Under the pieces are notes generated by a model. It was given only the letters and a program-made list of their open reading frames with translations, did no database searches and was not told the DNA's origin. This document shows, piece after piece, positions 27,663 through 40,619 of a DNA stretch of 64,000 nucleotides (within the stretch, counting starts at the first letter, position 1; the number at the start of each line of letters is the position of its first letter). The DNA comes from Megalopta genalis. Taxonomy: Eukaryota > Arthropoda > Insecta > Hymenoptera > Halictidae. The translations under genes and the position numbers were made by a program. The stretch covers positions 42,235-106,234 of the forward strand of contig NW_027477026.1 in assembly GCF_051020955.1 (NCBI RefSeq), read 5' to 3'.

Positions 27663-28634
27663 CTAAATCATGTGTTCGCATGGATTTGAAGCTAACTCGT
27701 TTGCTTCGCATGCAGTTGTAGCTAAATCATGTATATCACAAGTAATTGAAGCTAAACCATTTGTTTCGCATGGATTTGAAGCAAACTTGTTTGATTCGCG
27801 AGCAGTTGAAGCTAAATCATATATATCACAAGTATTTGAAGCTAAACCATTTCTTTCGCATTTATTCGAAGCTAAGCCTTCTACTTCGCATTGATTTGAG
27901 GCTAAATCATGTGTTTCGCTTGGTTTTGAAGCTAACTCGTTTTTTTCGCATGCTGTTGTAGCTAAATCATGTATATCACAAGTATTTGAAGCTAAACCAT
28001 TTCTTTCGCATGGATTCGAAGATAAGCCTACTACTTCGCATTGATTTGAAGCTAAATCATGTGTTTCGCATGGATTTGAATCTAACTCGTACATTTCGCA
28101 TGCTGTTGTAGCTAATTCATGTATATCACAAGTATTTGAAGCTAAACCATTTGTTTCGCATTTATTCGAAGCTAAGCCTTCCACTTCGCATTGATTTGAG
28201 GCTAAATCATGTGTTTCGCTTGGTTTTGAAGCTAACTCGTTTTTTTCGCATGCTGTTGAAGCTAAATCATGTATATCACAAGTATTTGAAGCTATATCAT
28301 ACGTTTCGCAAGGAATCGAAGATATGCCTCCTACTTCGCATTGATTTGAAGCTAAATCATGTGTTTCGCATGGATTTGAAGCTAACTCGTTTGTTTCGCA
28401 TGCAGTTGAATCTGAATCATGTATATCACAAGTATTTGAAGCTAAACTATTCGTTTCGCATGGATTCGAAGATAAGCCTTCCACATCGCATTGATTTGAT
28501 GCTAAATCATGTGTTTCGCATGGATTTGAAGCTAACTCGTTTGTTTCGCATGCTGTTGAAGCTAAATCAAGTGTATCAAAAGTATTTGAAGCTAAACCAT
28601 TTGCTTCGCATGGATTCGAAGATAAGCCTTGCAC
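27663..28634 (-). other. Longest minus-strand cysteine-decapeptide open frame (323 aa)
   Basis: The minus frame reads as decapeptides with a cysteine at position 6: LASTACETNE, then LASNPCETHD, LASNQCEVEG, LSSNPCETNG and LASNTCDIHD, a 50-residue period matching the 150-bp HOR. The composition (Ser, Asn, Glu, Thr, Asp, one Cys per ten) is more protein-like than that of the plus frame. Between A and the other units the Cys codon changes TGC to TGT silently and Glu becomes Asp. No signal peptide or unique domain is seen. This frame ends in CEHMI and stop, caused by the 29-bp unit. Other long examples: 26584-27405 (273 aa), 22748-23566 (272 aa), 19594-20391 (265 aa), 36294-37079 (261 aa). If any frame was ever coding I favour this one, but in the present form it is broken everywhere. 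Confidence 0.2.
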
Positions 28635-30626
28635 TTCGCATTGATTTGAAGCTAACTCATGTGTTTCGCATGGATTTGAAGTTAACTCGTTTGATTCGCA
28701 TGCAGTTGAAGCTAAATCATGTATATCACAAATATTTGCAGCTAAACCATTTGTTTCGCATGGATTCGAAGATAACCCTTCTACTTCGCATTGATTAGAT
28801 GCTAAATCATGTGTTTATCATGGGTTTGAAGCTAACTCGTTTGTTTCGCCTGCATTTGAAGCTATATCACTTATATTCACAAGTATGTGAAGCTAAATCA
28901 TTCGTTTCGCATGGATTTGAAGCTAAGCCATCAACTTCGCGTTGACTTGATACTAAATCATGTGTTTCGCAAGGATTTGAAGCTAACTCGTTTGTTTCGC
29001 ATGCTGTTGAAGCTAGATCATGTATATCACAAGTATTTCAAGCTATATCATACGTTTCGCATGGATTCCAATATAACCCTTCAAATTCGCATTGATTTGA
29101 AGCTAAATCATGTGTTTCGCATGGATTTGAAGCTAACTCGTTTGTTTCGCATGCTGTTGAAGCTAAATCATGTATATCAAAAGTATTTGAAGCTAAACCA
29201 TTTGTATCGCATGGGATCGAAGATAAGCCTCCTACTTCGCATTGTTTTGAAGCTAAATCATGTGTTTCGCATGGATTTGAAGCTAACTCGTACATTTCGC
29301 ATGCTGTTGTAGCTAATTCATGTATATCACAAGTATTTGAAGCTAAACCATTTGTTTCGCATGGATTCGAAGATAAGCCTCCTACTTCGCATTGATTTGA
29401 AGCTAAATCATGTGTTCGCATGGATTTGAAGCTAACTCGTTTGTTTCGCATGCTGTTGAAGCTAAATCATGTATATCACAAGTATTTGAAGCTAAACCAT
29501 TTGTTTCGCATGGATTCGAAGATAAGCCTCCTACTTCGCATTGATTTGAAGCTAAATCATGTGTTCGCATGGATTTGAAGCTAACTCGTTTGTTTCGCAT
29601 GCTGTTGAAGCTAAATCATGTATATCACAAGTATTTGAAGCTAAACCATTTGTTTCGCATGGATTCGAAGATAAGCCTCCTACTTCGCATTGATTTGAGG
29701 CTAAATCATGTGTTTCGCTTGGTTTTGAAGCTAACTCGTTTTTTTCGCATGCTGTTCAAGCTAAATCATGTATATCGCAAGTATTTGAAGCTATATCATA
29801 CGTTTCGCAAGGAATCGAAGATATGCTTCCTACTTCGCATTGATTTGAAGCTAAATCATGTGTTTCGCATGGATTTGAAGCTAACTCGTTTGTTTCGCAT
29901 GCAGTTGAAGCTGAATCATGTATATCACAAGTATTTGAAGCTAAACTATTCGTTTCGCATGGATTCGAAGATAAGCCTTCCACATCGCATTGATTTGATG
30001 CTAAATCATGTGTTTCGCATGGATTTGAAGCTAACTCGTTTGTTTCGCATGCTGTTGAAGCTAAATCAAGTGTATCAAAAGTATTTGAAGCTATACCATT
30101 TGCTTCGCATGGATTCGAAGATAAGCCTTGCACTTCGCATTGATTTGAAGCTAACTCATGTGTTTCGCATGGATTTGTAGTTAACTCGTTTGTTTCGCAT
30201 GCAGTTGAAGCTAAATCATGTATATCACAAATATTTGCAGCTAAACCATTTGTTTCGCATGGATTCGAAGATAAGCCTCCTACTTCGCATTGATTTGAAG
30301 CTAAATCATGTGTTCGCATGGATTTGAAGCTAACTCGTTTGCTTCGCATGCAGTTGTAGCTAAATCATGTATATCACAAGTAATTGAAGCTAAACCATTT
30401 GTTTCGCATGGATTTCAAGATAAGCCTACTACTATGCATTGATTTGAAGCTAAATCATGTGTTTCGCATGGATTTGAATCTAACTCGTACATTTCGCATG
30501 CTGTTGTAGCTAATTCATGTATATCACAAGTATTTGAAGCTAAACCATTTGTTTCGCATTTATTCGAAGCTAAGCCTTCCACTTCGCATTGATTTGAGGC
30601 TAAATCATGTGTTTCGCTTGGTTTTG

Positions 30627-33294
30627 AAGCTAACTCGTTTGTTTCGCATGCTGTTGAAGCTAGATCATGTATATCACAAGTATTTGAAGCTATATCATAC
30701 GTTTCGCATGGATTCCAATATAACCCTTCAAATTCGCATTGATTTGAAGCTAAATCATGTGTTTCGCATGGATTTGAAGCTAACTCGTTTGTTTCGCATG
30801 CTGTTGAAGCTAAATCATGTATATCACAAGTATTTGAAGCTAAACCATTTGTATCGCATGGGATCGAAGATAAGCCTCCTACTTCGCATTGATTTGAAGC
30901 TAAATCATGTGTTTCGCATGGATTTGAAGCTAACTCGTTTTTTTCGCATGCAGTTGTAGCTAAATCATGTATATCACAAGTAATTGAAGCTAAACCATTT
31001 GTTTCGCATGGATTTGAAGCTAACTTGTTTGATTCGCGAGCAGTTGAAGCTAAACCATATATATCACAAGTATTTGAAGCTAAACCATTTGTTTCGCATT
31101 TATTCGAAGCTAAGTCTTCTACTTCGCATTGATTTGAGGCTAAATCATGTGTTTCGCTTGGTTTTGAAGCTAACTCGTTTTTTTCGCATGCAGTTGTAGC
31201 TAAATCATGTATATCACAAGTAATTGAAGCTAAACCATTTGTTTCGCATGGATTCGAAGATTAGCCTTCTACTTCGCATTGATTAGATGCTAAATCATGT
31301 GTTTAGCATGGGTTTAAAGCTAACTCGTTTGTTTCGCCTGCATTTGAAGCTATATCACTTATATTCACAAGTATGTGAAGCTAAATCATGTGTTTCGCAT
31401 GGATTTGAAGCTAACTCGTTTGTTTCGCATTCTGTTGAAGCTAAATCATGCATATCACAAGTATTTGAAGCTAAACTATTTGCTTCGCATGGATTCGAAG
31501 ATCAGCCTTCTACTTCGCATTGATTAGATGCTAAATCATGTGTTTCGCATGGGTTTGAAGCTAACTTGTTTGTTTCGCCTGCATTTGAAGCCATATCACT
31601 TATATTTTCAAGTATGTGAAGCTAAATCATTCGTTTTGCTTGGATTTGAAGCTAAGCCATCAACTTCGCGTTGACTTGATGCTTATTCATGTGTTTCGCA
31701 TGGATTTGAAGCTAACTCGTTTGTTTCGAAGGCAGTTGAAGCTGAATCATGTATATCAAAAGTATTTGAAGCTAAACTATTCGTTTCGCATGGATTCGAA
31801 GATAAGCCTTCCACTTCGCATTGATTTGAAGCTAAATCATGTGTTCCGCATGGATTTGAAGCTGACTCGTTTGTTTCGCATGCTGTTGAAGCTAAATCAT
31901 GTATATCACAAGTATTTGAAGCTAAACCATTTGTTTCGCATGGATTCGAAGATAAGCCTCCTACTTCGCATTGATTTGAAGCTAAATCATGTGTTCGCAT
32001 GGATTTGAAGCTAACTCGTTTCCTTCGCATGCTGTTGAAGCTAAATCAAGTGTATCACAAGTATTTGAAGCTAAACCATTTGTTTCGCATGGATTCGAAG
32101 ATTAGCCTTCTACTTCGCATTGATTAGATGCTAAATCATGTGTTTAGCATGGGTTTAAAGCTAACTCGTTTGTTTCGCCTGCATTTGAAGCTATATCACT
32201 TATATTCACAAGTATGTGAAGCTAAATCATGTGGTTAGCATGGATTTGAATCTAACTCGTTTGTTTCGCATGCTGTTGAAACTAAATCATGTATATCACA
32301 AGTATTTGAAGCTAAACCATTTGCTTCGCATGGATTCGAAGATCAGCCTTCTACTTCGCATTTATTAGATGGTAAATCATGCGTTTCGCATGGATTTGAA
32401 GCTAACTCGTTTGTTTCTCATTCTGTTGAAGCTAAATCATGCATATCACAAGTATTTGAAGCTAAACCATTTGTTTCGCATGGATTCCAAACAAGACAAG
32501 CCTCCTACTTCGCATTGATTTGAAGCTAAATCATGTGTTCGCATGGATTTCAAGCTACCTCGTTTGTTTCGCATGCTGTTAAAGCTAAATCATGTTTATC
32601 ACAAGTATTTGAAGCTAAACCATTTGCTTCGCATGGATTCGAAGATAAGCCTTCTACTTCGCATTTATTAGATGCTAAATCATGTGTTTCGCATGGGTTT
32701 TAAGCTAACTCGTTTGATTCGCCTGCATTTGAAGCTATATCACTTATATTCACAAGTATGTGAAGCAAAATCATTCGTTTAGCATGGATTTGAAGCTAAG
32801 CCATCAACTTCGCGTTGACTTGATGCTAAATCATGTTTTTCGTTCGGATTTGAAGCTAACTCGTTTGTTTCGCATGTTGTTGAAGCTAAATCATGTATTT
32901 CACAAGTATTTGAAGCTAAACCATTTGTTTCGCATTTATTCCAAGCTAAGCCTTCTACTTCACATTGATTTGAGTCTAAATCATGTGTCTCGCTTGGATT
33001 TGAAGCTAACTCGTTTTTTTCGCTAGCAGTTGAAGCTAAATCATGTATATAACAAGTATTTGAAGCTAAACCATTTGATTCCCATGGATTTGAAGCTAAG
33101 CTTTCAACTTCGCATTGATTTGAATTTAACTCATGTGTTTCGCTTGGATTTGAAGCTAACTCGTTTGTTTCGCATGCTGTTGAAGCTAAATCATGTACAT
33201 CACAAGTAATTGAAGCTATATCATATGTTTCGCATGGATTCGAAGCTAACTCGTTTGTTTTGCATGCTGTTGAAGCTAAATCATGTATATCACA
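30627..33294. repeat. Large duplication, copy 1 (30.6-33.3 kb)
   Basis: Bases 30627 to about 32362 match 33544-35279 at 2917-bp spacing, and about 32317-33294 match 35832-36809 at 3515-bp spacing. The 598-bp difference (20 units minus 2 bp) is extra sequence in the second copy. Shared private features include GATTCGCGAGCAG and a 4-bp insertion (ATTCCAAACAAGAC near 32486, ATTCCAAAAAAGAC near 36001). Confidence 0.78.
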
Positions 33295-33543
33295 AATATT
33301 TGCAGCTAAACCATTTGTTTCGCATGGATTCGAAGATAACCCTTCTACTTCGCATTGATTAGATGCTAAATCATGTGTTTATCATGGGTTTGAAGCTAAC
33401 TCGTTTGTTTCGCCTGCATTTGAAGCTATATCACTTATATTCACAAGTATGTGAAGCTAAATCATTCGTTTCGCATGGATTTGAAGCTAAGCCATCAACT
33501 TCGCGTTGACTTGATACTAAATCATGTGTTTCGCAAGGATTTG

Positions 33544-36500
33544 AAGCTAACTCGTTTGTTTCGCATGCTGTTGAAGCTAGATCATGTATATCACAAGTAT
33601 TTGAAGCTATATCATACGTTTCGCATGGATTCCAATATAACCCTTCAAATTCGCATTGATTTGAAGCTAAATCATGTGTTTCGCATGGATTTGAAGCTAA
33701 CTCGTTTGTTTCGCATGCTGTTGAAGCTAAATCATGTATATCACAAGTATTTGAAGCTAAACCATTTGTATCGCATGGGATCGAAGATAAGCCTCCTACT
33801 TCGCATTGATTTGAAGCTAAATCATGTGTTTCGCATGGATTTGAAGCTAACTCGTATTTTTCGCATGCAGTTGTAGCTAAATCATGTATATCACAAGTAA
33901 TTGAAGCTAAACCATTTGTTTCGCATGGATTTGAAGCTAACTTGTTTGATTCGCGAGCAGTTGAAGCTAAACCATATATATCACAAGTATTTGAAGCTAA
34001 ACCATTTGTTTCGCATTTATTCGAAGCTAAGTCTTCTACTTCGCATTGATTTGAGGCTAAATCATGTGTTTCGCTTGGTTTTGAAGCTAACTCGTTTTTT
34101 TCGCATGCAGTTGTAGCTAAATCATGTATATCACAAGTAATTGAAGCTAAACCATTTGTTTCGCATGGATTCGAAGATTAGCCTTCTACTTCGCATTGAT
34201 TAGATGCTAAATCATGTGTTTAGCATGGGTTTAAAGCTAACTCGTTTGTTTCGCCTGCATTTGAAGCTATATCACTTATATTCACAAGTATGTGAAGCTA
34301 AATCATGTGTTTCGCATGGATTTGAAGCTAACTCGTTTGTTTCGCATTCTGTTGAAGCTAAATCATGCATATCACAAGTATTTGAAGCTAAACTATTTGC
34401 TTCGCATGGATTCGAAGATCAGCCTTCTACTTCGCATTGATTAGATGCTAAATCATGTGTTTCGCATGGGTTTGAAGCTAACTTGTTTGTTTCGCCTGCA
34501 TTTGAAGCCATATCACTTATATTTTCAAGTATGTGAAGCTAAATCATTCGTTTTGCTTGGATTTGAAGCTAAGCCATCAACTTCGCGTTGACTTGATGCT
34601 TATTCATGTGTTTCGCATGGATTTGAAGCTAACTCGTTTGTTTCGAAGGCAGTTGAAGCTGAATCATGTATATCAAAAGTATTTGAAGCTAAACTATTCG
34701 TTTCGCATGGATTCGAAGATAAGCCTTCCACTTCGCATTGATTTGAAGCTAAATCATGTGTTCCGCATGGATTTGAAGCTGACTCGTTTGTTTCGCATGC
34801 TGTTGAAGCTAAATCATGTATATCACAAGTATTTGAAGCTAAACCATTTGTTTCGCATGGATTCGAAGATAAGCCTCCTACTTCGCATTGATTTGAAGCT
34901 AAATCATGTGTTCGCATGGATTTGAAGCTAACTCGTTTCCTTCGCATGCTGTTGAAGCTAAATCAAGTGTATCACAAGTATTTGAAGCTAAACCATTTGT
35001 TTCGCATGGATTCGAAGATTAGCCTTCTACTTCGCATTGATTAGATGCTAAATCATGTGTTTAGCATGGGTTTAAAGCTAACTCGTTTGTTTCGCCTGCA
35101 TTTGAAGCTATATCACTTATATTCACAAGTATGTGAAGCTAAATCATGTGGTTAGCATGGATTTGAATCTAACTCGTTTGTTTCGCATGCTGTTGAAACT
35201 AAATCATGTATATCACAAGTATTTGAAGCTAAACCATTTGCTTCGCATGGATTCGAAGATCAGCCTTCTACTTCGCATTGATTAGATGCTAAATCATGTG
35301 TTTCGCATGGATTTGAAGCTAACTGGTTCGTTTCGCATGCAGTTGAAGCTGAATCATGTATATCACAAGTATTTGAAGCTAAACCATTTGTTTCGCATGG
35401 ATTCGAAGATAAGCCTCCTACTTCGCATTGATTTGAAGCTAAATCATGTGTTCGCATGGATTTGAAGCTAACTCGTTTGCTTCGCATGCTGTTGAAGCTA
35501 AATCAAGTATATCACAAGTATTTGAAGCTATATCATATGTTTCGCATGGATTCGAAGATAACCCTTCTAATTCGCATTGATTTGAAGCTAAATCTTGTGT
35601 TTCGCATGGATTTGAAGCTAACTCGTTTGTTTCGCATGCTGTTGAAGCTAAGTCATGTATATCACAAGTATTTCAAGCTAAACCATTTGTTTCGCATGGA
35701 TTCGAATATAAGCCTCCTACCTCGCATTGATTTGAAGCTAAATCATGTGTTCGCATGGACTTGAAGCTACCTCGTTTGTTTCGCATTCTGTTGAAGCTAA
35801 ATCAAGTGTATCACAAGTATTTGAAGCCAAACCATTTGCTTCGCATGGATTCGAAGATCAGCCTTCTACTTCGCATTTATTAGATGGTAAATCATGCGTT
35901 TCGCATGGATTTGAAGCTAACTCGTTTGTTTCTCATTCTGTTGAAGCTAAATCATGCATATCACAAGTATTTGAAGCTAAACCATTTGTTTCGCATGGAT
36001 TCCAAAAAAGACAAGCCTCCTACTTCGCATTGATTTGAAGCTAAATCATGTGTTCGCATGGATTTCAAGCTACCTCGTTTGTTTCGCATGCTGTTAAAGC
36101 TAAATCATGTTTATCACAAGTATTTGAAGCTAAACCATTTGCTTCGCATGGATTCGAAGATAAGCCTTCTACTTCGCATTTATTAGATGCTAAATCATGT
36201 GTTTCGCATGGGTTTTAAGCTAACTCGTTTGATTCGCCTGCATTTGAAGCTATATCACTTATATTCACAAGTATGTGAAGCAAAATCATTCGTTTAGCAT
36301 GGATTTGAAGCTAAGCCATCAACTTCGCGTTGACTTGATGCTAAATCATGTTTTTCGTTCGGATTTGAAGCTAACTCGTTTGTTTCGCATGTTGTTGAAG
36401 CTAAATCATGTATTTCACAAGTATTTGAAGCTAAACCATTTGTTTCGCATTTATTCCAAGCTAAGCCTTCTACTTCACATTGATTTGAGTCTAAATCATG

Positions 36501-36809
36501 TGTCTCGCTTGGATTTGAAGCTAACTCGTTTTTTTCGCTAGCAGTTGAAGCTAAATCATGTATATAACAAGTATTTGATGCTAAACCATTTGATTCCCAT
36601 GGATTTGAAGCTAAGCTTTCAACTTCGCATTGATTTGAATTTAACTCATGTGTTTCGCTTGGATTTGAAGCTAACTCGTTTGTTTCGCATGCTGTTGAAG
36701 CTAAATCATGTACATCACAAGTAATTGAAGCTATATCATATGTTTCGCATGGATTCGAAGCTAACTCGTTTGTTTTGCATGCTGTTGAAGCTAAATCATG
36801 TATATCACA
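33544..36809. repeat. Large duplication, copy 2 (33.5-36.8 kb)
   Basis: This is the second copy of 30627-33294, carrying about 598 bp more between its two matching parts. Few single-base differences were seen, for example CTCGTATTTTTCGC near 33853 against CTCGTTTTTTTCGC near 30936. The two copies are separated by about 250 bp that itself resembles 28.7-29.0 kb. Confidence 0.75.
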
Positions 36810-37441
36810 AGTATTTGAAGCTATATCATATGTTTCGCATGGATTCGAAGATAAGCCTTCTAATTCGCATTGATTTGAAGCTAAATCATGTGTTTCGCAT
36901 GGATTTGAAGCTAACTCGTTTGTTTCGCATGCTGTTGAAGCTAAGTCATGTATATCACAAGTATTTGAAGCTGAACCATTTGTTTCGCATGCATTCGAAG
37001 ATAAGCCTCCTACTTCGCATTGATTAGAAGCTAAATCATGTGTTCGAATGGACTTGAAACTACATCGTTTGTTTCGCATGCTGTTGAAGCTAAATCAAGT
37101 GTGTCACAAGTATTTCAAGCCAAACCATTTGCTTCGCATGGATTCGAAGATAACCCTTCTACTTCGCATTTATAAGATGCTAAATCATGTGTTTCGCATG
37201 GATTAGAATCTAACTCGTTTGTTTCGCATGCTGTTGAAGATAAATCAAGTGTATCACAAGTATTTGAAGCCAATCCATTTGCTTCGCATGGATTCGAAGA
37301 TCAGCCTTCTACTTCGCATTGATTAGATGATAAATCATATGTTTCGCATGGATTTGAAGCTAACTCGTTTGTTTCGCATGCAGTTGAAGCTGAATCATGT
37401 ATATCACAAGCATTTGAAGCTAAACTATTCGTTTCGCATTG

Positions 37442-40400
37442 ATTCGAAGATAAGCCTTCCACTTCGCATTGATTTCAAGCTAAATCATGTGTTCCGCATG
37501 GATTTGAATCGAACTCGTTTGTTTCGCTTGCTGTTGAACCTAAATCATGTATATCACAAGTATTTGAAGTTAAACAATTTGTTTCGCATGGATTCGATGA
37601 TAACCCATGTACTTTGCATTGATTTGAAGCTAAATCATGTGTTTCGCATGGATTTGAATCGAACTCGTTTGTTTCGCATGCTGTTGAAGCTAAATCAAGG
37701 GTATCACAAGTATTTGAAGCCAAACCATTTGCTTCGCATGGATTCGAATATCAGCCTTCTACTTCGCATTTATTAGATGCTAAATCATGTGTTTCGCATG
37801 GATTTGAAGCTAACTCGTTTGTTTCGCATTCTGTTGAAGCTAAATCATGCATATCACAAGTATCTGAAGCTAAACAATTTGTTTCGCATGGATTCGAAGA
37901 TAAGCCTCCTACTTCGCATTGATTTGAAGCTAAATCATGTGTTCGCATGGATTTGAAGCTACCTCGTTTGTTTCGCATGCTGTTTAAGCTAAATCATGTA
38001 TATCACAAGTATTTGAAGCTAAACCATTTGTTACGCATGGATTCGAAGATCTGCCTTCTACTTCGCATTGATTTACGGCTAAATCATGTGTTCCGCATGG
38101 ATTTTAAGCAAACTCGTTTTTTTCGCATGCAGTTGAAGCTAAATCATGTATATCACAAGTATTTGAAGCTAAACCATTTGTTTCGCATGGATTCGAAGAT
38201 AACCCTTCTACTTCGCATTGATTTGAAGTTAAATCATGTGTTTCGCATGAATTTCAATCTAACTCGTTTATTTCGTATGCTGTTGAAGCTAAGTCATGTA
38301 TATCACAAGTATATGAAGCTAATCCATCTGTTTCGCATGGATTCGAGGATTAGGCTTCCACTTCGCATTGATTTGAAACTAAATCATGTGTTTCGCATGG
38401 ATTTGAATCGAACTCGTTTGTTTCGAATGCTGTTGAAGCTAAATCATGTATATCACAAGTATTTGAAGTTAAACGTTTTGTTTCGCATGGATTCGATGAT
38501 AACCCATGTACTTCGCATTGATTTCAAGCTAAATCATGTGTTCCGCATGGATTTGAATCGAACTCGTTTGTTTCGCATGTTGTTGAAGCTAAATCATGTA
38601 TTTCACAAGTATTTGAAGCTAAACCATTTGTTTCGCATTTATTCCAAGCTAAGCCTTCTACTTCACATTGATTTGAGTCTAAATCATGTGTCTCGCTTGG
38701 ATTTGAAGCTAACTCGTTTTTTTCGCTAGCAGTTGAAGCTAAATCATGTATATCACAAGTATTTGAAGCTAAACAATTTGATTCCCATGGATTTGAAGCT
38801 AAGCTTTCAACTTCGCATTGATTTGAATTTAACTCATGTGTTTCGCTTGGATTTGAAGCTAACTCGTTTGTTTCGCATGCTGTTGAAGCTAAATCATGTA
38901 TATCACAAGTAATTGAAGCTATATCATATGTTTCGCATGGATTCGAAGCTAACTCGTTTGTTTTGCATGCTGTTGAAGCTAAATCATGTATATCACAAGT
39001 ATTTGAAGCTATATCATATGTTTCGCATGGATTCGAAGATAAGCCTTCCACTTCGCATTGATTTCAAGCTAAATCATGTGTTCCGCATGGATTTGAATCG
39101 AACTCGTTTGTTTCGCTTGCTGTTGAACCTAAATCATGTATATCACAAGTATTTGAAGTTAAACAATTTGTTTCGCATGGATTCGATGATAACCCATGTA
39201 CTTTGCATTGATTTGAAGCTAAATCATGTGTTTCGCATGGATTTGAATCGAACTCGTTTGTTTCGCATGCTGTTGAAGCTAAATCAAGGGTATCACAAGT
39301 ATTTGAAGCCAAACCATTTGCTTCGCATGGATTCGAATATCAGCCTTCTACTTCGCATTTATTAGATGCTAAATCATGTGTTTCGCATGGATTTGAAGCT
39401 AACTCGTTTGTTTCGCATTCTGTTGAAGCTAAATCATGCATATCACAAGTATCTGAAGCTAAACAATTTGTTTCGCATGGATTCGAAGATAAGCCTCCTA
39501 CTTCGCATTGATTTGAAGCTAAATCATGTGTTCGCATGGATTTGAAGCTACCTCGTTTGTTTCGCATGCTGTTTAAGCTAAATCATGTATATCACAAGTA
39601 TTTGAAGCTAAACCATTTGTTACGCATGGATTCGAAGATCTGCCTTCTACTTCGCATTGATTTACGGCTAAATCATGTGTTCCGCATGGATTTTAAGCAA
39701 ACTCGTTTTTTTCGCATGCAGTTGAAGCTAAATCATGTATATCACAAGTATTTGAAGCTAAACCATTTGTTTCGCATGGATTCGAAGATAACCCTTCTAC
39801 TTCGCATTGATTTGAAGTTAAATCATGTGTTTCGCATGAATTTCAATCTAACTCGTTTATTTCGTATGCTGTTGAAGCTAAGTCATGTATATCACAAGTA
39901 TATGAAGCTAATCCATCTGTTTCGCATGGATTCGAGGATTAGCCTTCCACTTCGCATTGATTTGAAACTAAATCATGTGTTTCGCATGGATTTGAATCGA
40001 ACTCGTTTGTTTCGAATGCTGTTGAAGCTAAATCATGTATATCACAAGTATTTGAAGTTAAACGTTTTGTTTCGCATGGATTCGATGATAACCCATGTAC
40101 TTCGCATTGATTTCAAGCTAAATCATGTGTTCCGCATGGATTTGAATCGAACTCGTTTGTTTCGCATGTTGTTGAAGCTAAATCATGTATTTCACAAGTA
40201 TTTGAAGCTAAACCATTTGTTTCGCATTTATTCCAAGCTAAGCCTTCTACTTCACATTGATTTGAGTCTAAATCATGTGTCTCGCTTGGATTTGAAGCTA
40301 ACTCGTTTTTTTCGCTAGCAGTTGAAGCTAAATCATGTATATCACAAGTATTTGAAGCTAAACAATTTGATTCCCATGGATTTGAAGCTAAGCTTTCAAC

Positions 40401-40619
40401 TTCGCATTGATTTGAATTTAACTCATGTGTTTCGCTTGGATTTGAAGCTAACTCGTTTGTTTCGCATGCTGTTGAAGCTAAATCATGTATATCACAAGTA
40501 ATTGAAGCTATATCATATGTTTCGCATGGATTCGAAGCTAACTCGTTTGTTTTGCATGCTGTTGAAGCTAAATCATGTATATCACAAGTATTTGAAGCTA
40601 TATCATATGTTTCGCATGG
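37442..40619. repeat. Tandem duplication, 2 x 1589 bp
   Basis: Copy 1 is about 37442-39030 and copy 2 about 39031-40619, directly abutting. I found one clear difference, TAGGCTTCC near 38351 against TAGCCTTCC near 39940. The length equals 53 units minus 1 bp, because the block contains a 29-bp unit. The near identity implies a recent unequal exchange or an assembly duplication. Confidence 0.85.
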
